64,000 bases of DNA from positions 248,001 through 312,000 of the forward strand of contig CALNYL010000009.1 of NCBI GenBank assembly GCA_942490775.1, written 5' to 3'. This DNA is from UBA6489 sp942490775. Lineage in GTDB: Bacteria; Patescibacteriota; Gracilibacteria; BD1-5; UBA6164. The translations under genes and the position numbers were made by a program. Each line of letters begins with the position of its first letter. The first letter of the stretch is position 1. This document shows positions 20,916 through 31,714 of the stretch, piece by piece. A model generated the notes under the pieces. It was not told the DNA's origin. It was given only the letters and a program-made list of their open reading frames with translations, and ran no database searches.

Positions 20916-20949
20916 AAAAAAATAACTAATGTGAATTAGTTATTTTTTT
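20916..20949. terminator. Terminator after rplT
   Basis: AAAAATAACTAAT and ATTAGTTATTTTT form a 13-bp stem with a 4-base loop and a long T run. It lies between convergent genes and can serve both. Confidence 0.85.
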
Positions 20950-20959
20950 ATTGTAAATC

Positions 20960-21112
20960 TTAATTTTTTCATTTTCTTTTTCTTTCTAGTATATCTACAA
21001 TTTGATCTGGATTAAAGGGGGCTAGTCAGACTATTGCTAGGAATATACCGAGAGATGTATTATTTATCTCATCGGAAACTTTATTAGATATTTTTTTTCC
21101 TTTTTCATTCAT
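20960..21112 (-). CDS. Small single-span membrane protein
   Basis: 50 residues: a basic start (MNEKGKKISNKVSDEINN), one hydrophobic segment (LGIFLAIVGLAPF) and a charged tail ending DILERKRKGKN. It is not recognised. It ends just before the rplT terminator and follows the secreted-protein gene on the same strand. Confidence 0.5.
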
Positions 21113-21193
21113 AGCATAAATTATATTTTGTATTTCTTATTAATAATAACATAAAAGTTATTTTGTATCAAAATAATATTGTATTTTGTTTTT

Positions 21194-22000
21194 TTATTTA
21201 ATCATAGCATTAATAATTTTGTATCAGACTTGTGCTATAGGCATTAGATTGGCATATATATTTTCCCTGAGTATGCTGAAGTCTTCTTTTACGATTTCAA
21301 GTAAGAAGTGTATAGGGAAATTGTTTTCATAGTCGCTGTAGGCATAGTATGCTATTGGGTAGACTCTATATGTATGTCTTTTTTCATCTTCTACTTCGTA
21401 AATAAAATTAACCATTCTTTTGCTTATCTCTGTAGGGCTGAAATTTTCTTTTTCATCATCCGCTATTAGAGTTTCTATATCTCTTGAATATAGTTTTAGG
21501 TATTCTAGATAGTTTATATATTTACACATTTCATATGTTACTTCTTTTAGTACATTTTTTTTGTTTTGTATGTTTTCTTTTTCTGTTAGACTGCATGGTA
21601 TTTTAGCGGCTACTCTGTCTAGCTCTTTTTCTTGGTTTTTTATTTTTTCTCACATACGGTCATCAAGTTTTCATGTTTTTTCTTTTATGAGTTCTTTCAT
21701 TAGTTTTAGAGTGTTTTTTTGTGTTTGTATTAGACTGCATTTGTATATGTATCAAACATTTGTTCTGTATATTTCTTTCGCTTCTGATAATGTTCAAAAT
21801 TTCTCTGGTTTTTCATATTCTTTTTCGGGATTATATGTTATTTTTTCAGGTTTGTATTCTTCACATATTTGTTCTACTCTACAAGTGTATATTTCAAATC
21901 ATTTTTTCATCTCGCATGTGCTATTTTCTTCTGCAAGGGTATTTTTTATTCAAATAATAATAAAAAAAATTAGTATTATCAATATTTTTATATTTTTCAT
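21194..22000 (-). CDS. Secreted protein, unknown
   Basis: 268 residues. A signal peptide (MKNIKILIILIFFIIIGIKN, cleavage near TLAEE) leads to a mature chain with scattered Cys (STCEMKKG, YTCRVEQICEEY, YKCSLIQ, IPCSLTE, EMCKYINY) and long amphipathic helices (ELIKEKTGKLDDRMGEKIKN). The C-terminal third (VNFIYEVEDEKRHTYRVYPI) looks more globular. It is probably exported to the outside and disulfide-bonded. It is not recognised, and its layout is like the protein at 17185-17901. Confidence 0.65.
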
Positions 22001-22028
22001 TTTTTTATAATTTATTAAATATTTATTT

Positions 22029-24734
22029 TTATAAATCTTTTTTCTTTATCATTTCTAAACAGGTTTTTATTTCAAAGTAGCTTATTTCTTGTTTACCTGA
22101 TTCTTCTATAGCATCTTTTACTTCTCTTAGTTTCTCAAATCAGTTTTTAAAGTTTTTGTCTAGAATATTTTTTATAAGTTCTATATTTGAGAATTTTACT
22201 ATTTTTAGTAATTCTCATAGTCATATTTTTCAGTAGCTATAGAGTTGTAGAATATGGTTTTGTATGGTTTGTTTTTTAAAATCTCTTTCTTTTGCAATTT
22301 CGCTTATTGTTTTTCATGCTTGAAATAGTTTAAGGGTTTCTTCTTGAGTTTCTCATTTTATATTTACGGTTCTTTTTTGGGTTTTACTTTCTCATATTTT
22401 TTTTAATTTTAGACTACTTGCTTTTATGTTTATGTAATTTTGTAAATCATTTTCTTCATCTTTTAGAATGTAGTCTCTGGTTATTGCTACTCTTCATTTA
22501 TCTGTGAGTCATAGCATTGGGTATTGTCCAGAGGTTTTTTCAACAAATCTTTGTCTAATTAATGCTTCTATAACTGCTTCTATAATTTCTCTATTGTATT
22601 CTCATAGGATACCGTATTCACTTTTTTTATCTAATTTCCATTCTGATATTCTTTTGTCTTTGCTTCACCGTAAGAATTTAACTATAAGTTTTAGTCAGAA
22701 TCTTTTATCTAGAATGTCAATGGCATCTAGGACTATTGAGAATACACTTAATTGTACTAGTTTTTCAACTTTTCCTGATTTAGTTTTTCACATTTCTATA
22801 CAGAAGTCACATGTTTTACAGTTGTCTCCTAGTTTGGCTAAATCTTCTTCGTCTCCAAAGTATTCTAGTATAAATTTTTTTCTACAGCTGGGGTAGAATA
22901 GTAGTTGTTTTATTTGTTCTAGTTTATAGTATGCTTCGTTTTCTAGTAGTTTTTGGTGAGTCCAGTCTATTAGTAGGTGTGAGTGTGCTCTTTTTTCTTG
23001 AACTAGGGTTATTCATCTTCCTCTAAAGCTTGATTCTGTTTCGCTGTTGTGTCATCTTTTTATTATTCAGTATTTTTCAAGTATTTTTATTATGCTTCAT
23101 ACCATCATGTCATTTCATACTCCAGATTTTTTTGATATGATTAAGTATGTTTCTAGGATTTCTGCTCATTTTCCTTCTCATACTTTGAAGTCTTTGTATA
23201 GGTATTCATAAAGTTTTAATATTTCTTCTTTTGGTGGGTAGGTGTTTTCTATGAAGAATTCTTGTATTTTGGTGTCTCCATAAGATGCTAATACGACTCA
23301 AAAGCTGTGTTTTCAGTCTCTTCAGGCTCTTCATACTTCTTGGTAATAGTTTTCTATGCTTCATGGTAGATTGTAGTGTATGACGAATCTGATGTCTTTT
23401 TTGTCTATTCACATACCAAATGCATTTGTGGCTACTACTACTTTATATTTTCATTCCATAAAGTTTTCTTGCTGTAGTTCTCTTTCGTCTGGTCTCATTG
23501 ATCACATATATATTCAGGCACTTATTTGGTTTTCTTGCAGGAGTTCATATACTTCTTGAGTTTTTTTTCTACTGGAGCAGTATATTATTCAGCTTCATGG
23601 TATTTTTTTTATGATTTCTTTTACTTTTTCTATTTTTTGTTTTGAGTTGCTTATTTCTCTTACTACTATGGTTATGTTTTTTCTATCAAATCATGTGGTA
23701 AATATGTTAGGTTTTTCTAGTCATAGCCTTATTACTATGTCTTCTTTTACTTTTTTTGTTGCGGTTGCTGTTAGTGCTACTATGGGGAAATATGTTTGAC
23801 CTCACCCCTGCCCTCTCCTTATAGGAGAGGGGTTATTAAGGATTTTACTTATTATTTTAGTTAAGTCTGAATATACATCTTCATTTTTAAATCTAAATAT
23901 TGTTACTCAATATTTAGATATTATTTCATCTCTAATCTTATCATACTCTTCTCGTTTTTTATGAATTTCTCAATCTAGTTCTATAACTAATTTTAATTCA
24001 TTAGAATAAAAATCTGCTACATATCTTCAAAAAGGATGTTGTCTTCTAAATTTTATTCAATTTAATTTTCTGTTTCTTAATACTTCCCATAATATGTCTT
24101 CAACATTGGTTCAGTCTTTTCTTAAATTTTTTGATATATTTTTAATATACTCAGGAATTTCTTTATAATTTTGTTTCATACCTATTGTTCCCTCTCCTTT
24201 AAGGAGAGGGCTAGGGTGAGGTGTATTAGGTCAACCTTGTAAGTCTTCTATAAATCCCTTTATTTTCATATAACTGGGTCTGAAGTCGTGTCACCATTGG
24301 CTGACACAATGAGCTTCGTCTATTGCTAGTAGTGATATTTTTACTTGTTTTATTACTCTTAAGAAGTTGTCACTGTTTAGTCTTTCTGGTGCGATGTATA
24401 GAAATTTTATTTTGTTATTTGGTGAGGATAGTTCGTTAAATATGGATTGTTGTTCTCAGTAGCTTATGGTAGAGTTTATTAGTTCTGCTCTTACTCATAG
24501 TTTTCTTATTGAGTCTATCTGGTCTTTCATTAGTGAGATTAGGGGGGAGATGATTATGGCTAGTCAGTCTAGGGCTATTGCTGGTAGTTGATAGGTTAGA
24601 CTTTTTCATCATCCAGTAGGCATAAAGACTAGAGTATTATTTCAGGAAACAATACTTGTGACTATTTTTTCTTGTCATTCTCTGAATGTGTCGAAACCGA
24701 AGGTTTCTTTTAGGATTTTGTGTAGGTTTGGCAT
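22029..24734 (-). CDS. recQ: RecQ helicase with a DUF559 domain nested in frame
   Basis: 901 residues, far longer than the usual ~600. RecA1 has Walker A MPTGGGKSLTYQLP and the DEAH box LLAIDEAHCVSQWGHDFRPS. The frame then enters a foreign insert of about 146 residues (positions 23797-24235) before resuming with YFPIVALTATATKK, the motif III segment. RecA2 follows with IIYCSSRKKTQEVYELL and ATNAFGMGIDKKDIRF and the arginine-finger motif, then the RQC zinc site (FYPSCRKKFILEYFG, CKTCDFC). The tail (residues ~640-900) is winged-helix and HTH_40-like. Both flanks keep one phase, so a single polypeptide is predicted. It follows the DKNYY-repeat genes by 33 bases on the same strand. Confidence 0.9.
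23797..24235 (-). mobile_element. In-frame inserted DUF559 element with inverted repeats
   Basis: The insert encodes a DUF559 (Vsr-like, PD-(D/E)XK) domain: NVEDILWEVLRNRKLNGIKF, RRQHPFGRYVADFY and LVIELDGEIH carry the expected Asp, Glu and basic residues. Its ends are inverted repeats about 35 bases long, both starting TTGACC, with TCACCC and a palindrome CCCTCTCCTTATAGGAGAGGG or CCCTCTCCTTTAAGGAGAGGG; one end has an extra 9 bases. The repeats themselves are translated (PHPSPLLKGEG and NPSPIRRGQGG). No intein or intron motifs are visible, so it should remain in the protein. Confidence 0.8.
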
Positions 24735-24767
24735 GGGGGGCTTTATTATATTTGATAAACTAAAAAT

Positions 24768-26048
24768 TTAATCTACGATATTTTCAGAGCATTCTGATTT
24801 ATCTACTATTTTATTATTTTTATAACAATTGTCTTTGTCTTGGGCATAATGTTTTGATAATACTTTAAATGTTTCTTCATCAACTCATTTTACTTCATAT
24901 CATCAAAAGCAACCTCAATCATAGTAGTTATTTCTTTTTACATTTGTTACTCATAATTTTCAATCTTCATATGTTAAATCGTATGTTATATTTACTCCCC
25001 TTAATCCTTTCCAATCACATATATTAAATATGTGGCTATCTAAAGCTGTTCAGTTAGAAGCAACCTGATATAAGTCTTCTCAATCTAATAAATAATTACT
25101 TAATCATTCTTTGATTATATTTCTTATTTCTGAAGAATCTAAACTAAAGATTTTATTTACTCATTTATCTATTGTAAATAAATCTATCAAAATATATCTT
25201 CAACTTCAAGAAATCTGTTTGCTACATTCTAAGAAATTTTTATTACTTACAATTATTTTTTTACAATCAAGTGATACTGTATCCCAATCATAAACTTTTT
25301 CATAAATCTTATTCCGTTTACCATTTTCATCAATAACAAAAACATAATATCATTCAAAAATTTCATCATCATAATATCACAAAGGTCATTCCATAACTAA
25401 AATGTCACTTTTGAACTCTATAACATATTCATCTTTTCAATCATTTTCAAAGTCTATTTTTTGTACATCTATTATATTTGCATCTTTTGGTAAAAATTCC
25501 ATTATTTCCTTATTTTGTAATAACTCATCCTTTTCAGGGCAAATATCTTTATAAAAACATTTTGCTTCTTCACATTCTTTTTTATCAGTAATTTTATCGT
25601 TTTTATAACAGTTATCTTTATCTTCAACATAATCATAATTTATCACATTTAAGCTATCAACATCAATATCTTCTAAAACTTTATTTGCTCAATGATAAAT
25701 ATTATTTTTATCTTTTGCATAATGATAATCAAGTCCTTCAAATGTATTAATATCAACTCAATCAACTATCTTATCCATATAATAAACACTATTTTTATCT
25801 TCTGCATAAAAACCATCTAATTTTTTAAAAGTTTCTGGATCAGCTCATTCTATTATTTCATGTCCATAATAAACATATTTATCATCTTTTTTAAAATAAT
25901 CTCCCAAGTCAATCAATTCTGTTTTCTTTTCAGTTTCAATTGAAACTGGTTTACTTGATACATTTTGATTACTTATGTTTTCTTGAGAATCAAAGTTAGA
26001 AATAATTGCAATAACTCATACAGCTAATAAAGTTTGTATTGTTTTCAT
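24768..26048 (-). CDS. DKNYY-repeat exported protein, short paralogue
   Basis: 426 residues. An N-terminal hydrophobic export signal (TIQTLLAVGVIAIIS) precedes several DKNYY-type repeats of 22-24 residues, for example KDDKYVYYG, EDKNSVYYM, KDKNNIYHG. The C-terminal half is a globular region that starts ENDGKDEYVIEFKSD and holds Cys residues. A final partial repeat ends DKDNCYKNNKIV. It is a close paralogue of the next gene upstream, from which it probably arose by duplication. The repeat family is common in CPR cell-surface proteins, function unknown. It is followed by recQ after 33 bases. Confidence 0.75.
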
Positions 26049-26071
26049 AATATTTTTCTGTTTTTTAAAAT

Positions 26072-28393
26072 TTAATCTTGTGACATGATTATATTTTCAC
26101 ATTCTGATTTATCAACTATTTTATTATCTTTATAACAATTGTCTTTGTCTTGGGCATAATGTTTTGATAATACTTTAAATGTTTCTTCATCAACTCATTT
26201 TATCTTATATCATCAAAAACAAAATCAAGCATAGTAGTTATCTCTTTTTACATTTTTTACTCCTAATTTTCAATTTTCATATGTTAAATCATAAGTTATA
26301 TTCACTCATTCCATTCATTTCCAGTCACATGGATTGGTTCCATCACTATCTAAACTTGTTCAATTCAAACCGACTTTGTATAAACCTTCTCAATCTAATA
26401 AATATGGTTTTAGTCATTCTTTAATTGATGAGGAATTGACATCTAAAATTATATTTTCTCAGTTCTCTATTCTAAACAACTTTATAAAAAAATAAGCTCA
26501 TGTTCAATCAACATACTTTGTAAACATTAAAAACTTTTTATGATTTATAATCATCTGTTCAAAATCAAGTCATATAGTCATCCAATTATAAGACTCTTCA
26601 TGTACTTTATTCCGTTTATTACTTTCATCCATAGCTAAAACATAATATCAATAAAAGAGTCAATCAGTATCTCACCAATTTTCTTCCATATATGCTATAT
26701 TACTTTTTAATTCTATAACATATTCATCTTTTCAATCATTTTCAAAGTCTATTTTTTCTATACTTTCTATATCTGCATCTTCTGGTAAAAGATTTTTTAT
26801 TTGCTCATTTTTGAATAATTCTTCTTTTTGTGGACAAATATCTTTATAAAAACATTTTGCATTTTCACATTCTTTATAATCAACAACTTCAGATCCTTTA
26901 TAACAATTATTTTTATCTTCGGTATAATCATAATGTATAACATTAAAGCTATCAATATCAACATTATTTGAAATTTTATTTCATGCAAAATAAATACTAT
27001 TCTTATCTTTTGCATAATGATAATCAAGTGCTTCAAATGTATTAATATTAACTCAATCAACTTTTAAAAAATCATAATATCAATCATTTTCAAGATCTTT
27101 TAAACCAACTTTAAAATATATTTTATTATTATTTTCTATGTACTCATTGTTAAAAACTTTAACATTATTTATAAAATCTACAATATTTGTTTTGATTCAC
27201 ATATAATAAATATTTTTTTCATCTTTTGCATATCAAAGGCTAAATACTTTAAAGTTTTCTGAGTTTGTTCATTCTAAGATAAAAGGCTTGTCTCAATTAT
27301 TAAATCCAAAATAAATATTATTTTTGTCTTTTGCATAATACTTATCTAAAATTTCAAAACTACTAGGATCAGAATTTTCAACAATATTTCATAAATAATA
27401 AACATTATTTTTATCTTTTGAATATTCATCATTTAAGATTTCAAAAGTATTAGGTTCTGTTGGGATTACTTTATATTCTTTATTACCATAACTAGAACAA
27501 TATTCACAATCATCATAGTACCATTGTATATAATAAATATTATCTTTATCTTTTGAAAGTGTTTTATTTATTACTTGAAATGTTTTAGGATCTGCATCTT
27601 TAAATTTTCCTCAATCAAGATAAACGGCATTTTTATCCTTTGCATATCCTATGCTTGAAATTACAAATGTTTCAGGATCTGCTCATTTAATTTCTTTTCA
27701 TTTGTAATAAACTCAATCCTTGTTTTTACTATAATTATTTATAATTTCATAATTTATGATATTTCAATGATCCTCTTTTGAAATTCAACAATAACTTAAA
27801 ACCTCAAAAGTTTTAGAATCTACTGAATTTGAAGTATCTCAATAAAGATATCCACTATTATTATGTTCTAAAATTTCTCAGTCAAAGTAAACATAATTTT
27901 TATCTTTTGCATACCATCATTTTAAAACTTCAAAAGTGTTTGAATCTACATTTTCTATTTTACCACTTCTATAATAAATATTATTTTTATCTTTTGAATA
28001 ACTGCTTTTACCAAAGACTTTAAAACTATCTATATCTATTCATTTAATCTTTGATCATCTATAAAAAACAGCATTTTTATCTTTTGCATATCCTCAATCT
28101 AACATTTCAAATGTATCTGAATCTGCTTGTATCTCAGACCTAGTAGGATCTCCTTTTCATCATGGTAATCTTCCACGAATTATTTTTTTCCCACTATTAT
28201 TTACTTGGTTATCCGCATTACAATCCTCCAATTTTATTATAGGATTTTCTTTATCTTCAATAGGAACAATATTTTGAATCGCAATGCTTCAACTATTTGT
28301 ATTTTCTGAATTTATATTTTCTTTTTCTTGATTATCTCAACAAGAACTCAAAAATAAAACACAAATTAATAGTAATATTTTTATATTTTTCAT
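26072..28393 (-). CDS. DKNYY-repeat lipoprotein, long paralogue
   Basis: 773 residues. A lipoprotein signal (MKNIKILLLICVLFLSSCGD, lipobox LSSC) is followed by a short linker and about fourteen DKNYY repeats with the pattern Y-A/S-K-D-K-N-x-I/V-Y-Y-x-G-x-x-I-x-x-x-D-x-x-T-F-x-V-L. The C-terminal domain matches the shorter neighbour (ENDGKDEYVIELKSN). Surface display through the lipid anchor is likely. Repeats tolerate TGA-Gly at the turn position. The tandem paralogues differ in repeat number, which suggests expansion or contraction by recombination. Confidence 0.8.
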
Positions 28394-28520
28394 GGTTATT
28401 ATTTATTTTTAAAAATTAATATTCTATAATAGAATAGGAAAATTAAAATATAATGCAAGTGATACTAAATTATACTAATAATATTTAGAAATATTGATTT
28501 TCTAGCTTATAAACAGAGGT

Positions 28521-28639
28521 CTTTAGCTCAAGACCATCAACTTAAGAACTTTTTTATAACCCTAACTTGAATTATTCCCCTTACATAAGAGGAAGAGGCT
28601 ACAATTATTTTCTTAAGTTGATGGTTTTGGGCTTTAGCT
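28521..28639. repeat. Long inverted repeat element (MITE-like)
   Basis: Arms of about 28 bases with few mismatches (CAAGACCATCAACTTAAGAA and TTCTTAAGTTGATGGTTTTG) flank about 60 bases of mostly T/A sequence containing a short CCCCTTACATAAGAGG palindrome. It lies in the 353-base gap between two same-strand genes and could act as a terminator or a non-autonomous transposable element. Confidence 0.55.
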
Positions 28640-28746
28640 TTTTGTAATAAGAAATAGTATATTTTAAAATTTCAATTTTTTAGAAAGATTAGTATTAAAA
28701 TGTTTATTTCTTTTCTTTTTTCTTAAATGAAAATTTTAATAATTGA

Positions 28747-29793
28747 TTATATGTTTTTTTTTGTGTTTTTTATCGGTATTGCATAGGTGTTTTTTTTCAG
28801 GAATATTATTAGTTTTATAACATTTTCAACTAGTTCTCTTGCTTCTTCATTGGCAATATTTACTGAACCAGAATTTATAATTTCATTTCTTTTGTTGATT
28901 ATTTTTAATATTAATTCAGGGGATATATTTTGTTCTTCTAGTTGCTTTTTCATTTTTATTAGTACTATTTCTGTAGGGATGGAGAACTGTTTTTTTTCAA
29001 AGAATAATTTTTTTATATAATAAGAGTCTTCTGTGGGTAGGTAGGTTTCAATATTTTCACAATTATTATTTTTTAGGGAGTGTTCTAGTGCAATAACGGA
29101 TTCTATTATTGCCATTCTATAATTATTATTATTTAGATGTTCTAGGGAGTCAGCTATAAATAAATCTTCTGTTGAGGAAGTTTTATTATTGGATAAGATA
29201 TCACTTAATTCATCCCAGCTTTTTTTTGAGATGTAATTTTTCTCTAGGGAATCGTCTAGGGTTATTGTAATGTCCATTAAAGGTTTTTTAAATTTGAAAC
29301 TTTTTTTTGTGCCTTCATAAGTCCAAGTGGCTTTTGTTTTTAGAAAGAAGTTTTGGAGGTCTAACATATTATAATAACTTCTTTTTATCCAAATTTGTTT
29401 TTTTGAATTTCTTGTGTAGTCAAAGATAGCATTATAAAGTTCTATAGATGTTTTTTTAAGCTCTTCAGAGAGTATTTTTGATTCAGGGCTTAGGTTTTCA
29501 TTTGCTAAATCTTGGTATAGTTTTTCATCAATTTCTTTATTAAATTCTAGTCTTAGTGATTTTGTCATTATGTTTATATGCTTTTTTATGTCTTTTTGTC
29601 TTTTTATGAAATCGTTTGAGATGTGTTGTAGGTCATCTTTTTTATAACTGAAATAAATTGAAATTTCGAAACCATTTTTATTTATTTTTATGGATTCTTT
29701 TTTTCTTGGTAAAAATTTACTAAATACTATTCCTGTTTCTAGGAATTCATCTCCAAATGGTAAATCTAGGGTTAGGTTAAAATTTTTTTTCAT
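28747..29793 (-). CDS. Hypothetical protein without UGA-Gly codons
   Basis: 348 residues, ending in a true TAA. It is not recognised. The middle is helical and charged (KRQKDIKKHINIMTKSLRL), with a repeat-like helix MAIIESVIALEHSLKNNN that resembles HEPN-type or toxin-associated helices. The tail is ELVENVIKLIIFLKK. All five Gly residues use GGN codons, while neighbouring genes use TGA freely, so the gene may be a recent arrival. It starts 11 bases after the restriction-gene remnant on the same strand and may belong to that defence locus. Confidence 0.65.
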   Translation of the reverse strand: MKKNFNLTLDLPFGDEFLETGIVFSKFLPRKKESIKINKNGFEISIYFSYKKDDLQHISNDFIKRQKDIKKHINIMTKSLRLEFNKEIDEKLYQDLANENLSPESKILSEELKKTSIELYNAIFDYTRNSKKQIWIKRSYYNMLDLQNFFLKTKATWTYEGTKKSFKFKKPLMDITITLDDSLEKNYISKKSWDELSDILSNNKTSSTEDLFIADSLEHLNNNNYRMAIIESVIALEHSLKNNNCENIETYLPTEDSYYIKKLFFEKKQFSIPTEIVLIKMKKQLEEQNISPELILKIINKRNEIINSGSVNIANEEARELVENVIKLIIFLKKNTYAIPIKNTKKNI

Positions 29794-29803
29794 GGTTTTG
29801 GTT

Positions 29804-31465
29804 TTAGTGTTTATATATTTTTTCTATTTCGTTCATTATTTGTATGGTTTTTTCTAGGCATAGGATTATTTTATTGTAGTGTATTATGTCTTTATAGTCT
29901 AATTTTCTTGTTTTTCTGTCTTTTAGCCATTTTTGGGCTGGTTGATATCATCAGATATAAAATTCCCATATTTCTTTTGGTATTCATTCAAAGTATTGTG
30001 TTTCGTTTATGTATACTTTTTGGTCTTTGTATTTTATTTTTCAGACTTGGTTATCTCAGGTTATTTCGTATTTTGTTATAAAGTTTTTTGGGGGTAAATC
30101 TTGATTCTCCATTAGGTGGTAGCTTCTTAGTTTTTCTCAGAGTTTTGCCATTTGGAAGAATGTTTGTTTGTTTGTGTCGAATGGGATTTTTTGGAAGTCT
30201 ATTTTTAGGAATTCTTTGTATTTTTTTCTGTATGTTTTTGAGTGGAGGGTTGCATATATGTAGTCTAGTAGGTTTTCTGGGGTGAAGGTTGATAATACTT
30301 CTTGGTTTTATTCTGGAGTTAGGACCTCCCCTAACCCCTTAGTTATGGTTTCTTTAGAATTCTCTTCTGGGTTTAAAACCTCCCCTAACCCCTCCAAAGG
30401 AGGGGAATAATTTTGTAGTTCTGTTTTTATTGTTTTTAAGGCTTGATTTATTTTTGATATTATTTCTTCATTTTTAAACTTGATTACTTTGAATCATAGT
30501 TGGTTTAGTTTTTGTGTTCTGTAGTAATCTTTTTCTTTTTGTTTTTCGTGTATTTTTCAATCTATTTCAATTACTAGTTTTTTATCTAAGCAAACAAAAT
30601 CTACTATGAAGTTATCTATTATATGTTGTCGTCTGAATTTGTATCATAGTTTTTTTGTTTTTAGTTCTTCCCAAATAAGTTTTTCGGCTTCTGTCATGTT
30701 TTCTTTTAACTGGTCTCTTGTTTCTTTTATATATTTGTATGAATATTTATCTGCGGTTACATATCATGGTTTATCGTATTCAGATCTTTTTGAACTTGTA
30801 AATTTTTCTCAAGTTTCCCCTTTGTGGAGATTTAGAGGTGTCATTTTCATTCAGAGTTTTTTTTCTATTTTTTGTATGGTTTGTGGGTTTAGGTTTGGTG
30901 TTTTTTTGACCTTCCCTTGCCCCTCCAAAGGAGGGGGATTTAGAAGATTGTTTTTTGGGGTGTGGTAGAGGTAGAGAGGAAAAGCATAAGACTCAGAAGT
31001 TACATAGTGCTTTCATACAATATATTTTCAAACTAAACAGTTAGGGTATGAGTTTTTTGATGTTCATCATATTGATAAAACGATATTATTTTTATTAAAT
31101 ATATTATCCATAAGTTTTGATCTAGATCTTTGTAAAACTTTATTATCATATAATGTATATTTTATATCAAAAGGTCTATATAAAATTTTATCATTTAAAT
31201 AATCTGTTTTTGTATAACTTATTAATTCTTTGTCTTTTCCTGTAACAATTCATATGCTTTTGCTTTTAAAAATCTCACAAACTGAAAAGCCTTTGTTGTA
31301 TTCTTCTTCTGCTTCAAAGTCTTTTGGTACAAAAAAATAATATGGTTCTTTTATTTCTAATTTTTGCCAATTTATATCGGGAATATTAGAATTTTCTAGT
31401 TTCTCGTATTTTTCGTTTCTTTTTCAGAAAGAGTCGAAGTGGTATATTTTTGCTAGGTTTGGCAT
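29804..31465 (-). pseudogene. Type ISP restriction-modification gene, C-terminal remnant
   Basis: The frame from ATG 31465 matches the C-terminal part of type ISP / Eco57I-like restriction-modification enzymes: LAKIYHFDSFGKRNEKYEKL, EPYYFFVPKDFEAEEEYNKG, LYRPFDIKYTLYDNK, KHYVTSESYAFPLYLY. It then enters a DUF559 insertion bounded by palindromes (30316-30943), meets one TAA at 30308, and continues in the same phase to TAA 29804 with FTPENLLDYIYATLHSKTYR and GGYQPAQKWLKDRKTR, the target-recognition tail. The nuclease and methylase core is missing. The remnant could still make a 385-residue protein, but not a working enzyme. Confidence 0.75.
30316..30943 (-). mobile_element. Second DUF559 insertion, inside the ISP gene
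   Basis: The encoded domain reads YKYIKETRDQLKEN, then MTEAEKLIWEELKTKKLGYK, FRRQHIIDNFIVDFVCLDKK and LVIEIDGKIHEKQKEK, a clear DUF559 endonuclease-like fold. Its flanks are GC-rich palindromes around CCCCTCCAAAGGAGGGG at 30377-30407 and 30911-30940, translated as PPLEGLGE and PPPLEGQGK. The right flank is followed by a half-copy (CTCCCCTAACCCC, 30324-30340). The domain itself is unbroken, while the host gene has a stop 8 bases beyond the element. Confidence 0.75.
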
Positions 31466-31490
31466 GAAAGTAAAAATTATTTAGTATTGT

Positions 31491-31592
31491 AAACCTCCCC
31501 CAGCCCCTCCAAAGGAGGGGAGTTGTTTTAATTTAGTTCTAAAAAATAATATAACTAATATTTTTCCCCCTTTGGGGGTTAGGGGGTCTTTC
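31491..31592. repeat. Pair of palindromic repeats at the ISP deletion junction
   Basis: Inverted copies of ACCTCCCCCAGCCCCTCC-AAAGGAGGGG (31491-31521) and CCCCCTTTGGGGGTTAGGGGG (31566-31592) flank about 45 A/T-rich bases. They lie between the N- and C-terminal pieces of the restriction gene, where the missing core should be. Confidence 0.65.
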
Positions 31593-31714
31593 CTATGTTA
31601 TATTTCTAAACTTTATTATCATGCTTATTTGGGTTTTCTTCTATAATATTAAACTCTCCTTCCTTTCCTTTGTGTACCTAGGAAGTCTTCCCTCTCTTCA
31701 CCGCAAACACCACA

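Noticed and set aside
23797..24235. Intein or intron in RecQ
   Set aside because: There is no N-terminal Cys/Ser block or C-terminal HN-C/S/T junction of an intein, and no group I or II intron features; the ends are translated inverted repeats instead.
28521..28639. tRNA or riboswitch candidate
   Set aside because: The sequence is a simple inverted repeat without cloverleaf, T-loop GTTC or conserved riboswitch core.
28747..29793. Part of the restriction gene
   Set aside because: It has its own ATG after the restriction gene's stop, in another phase, and shares no motif with type ISP enzymes.
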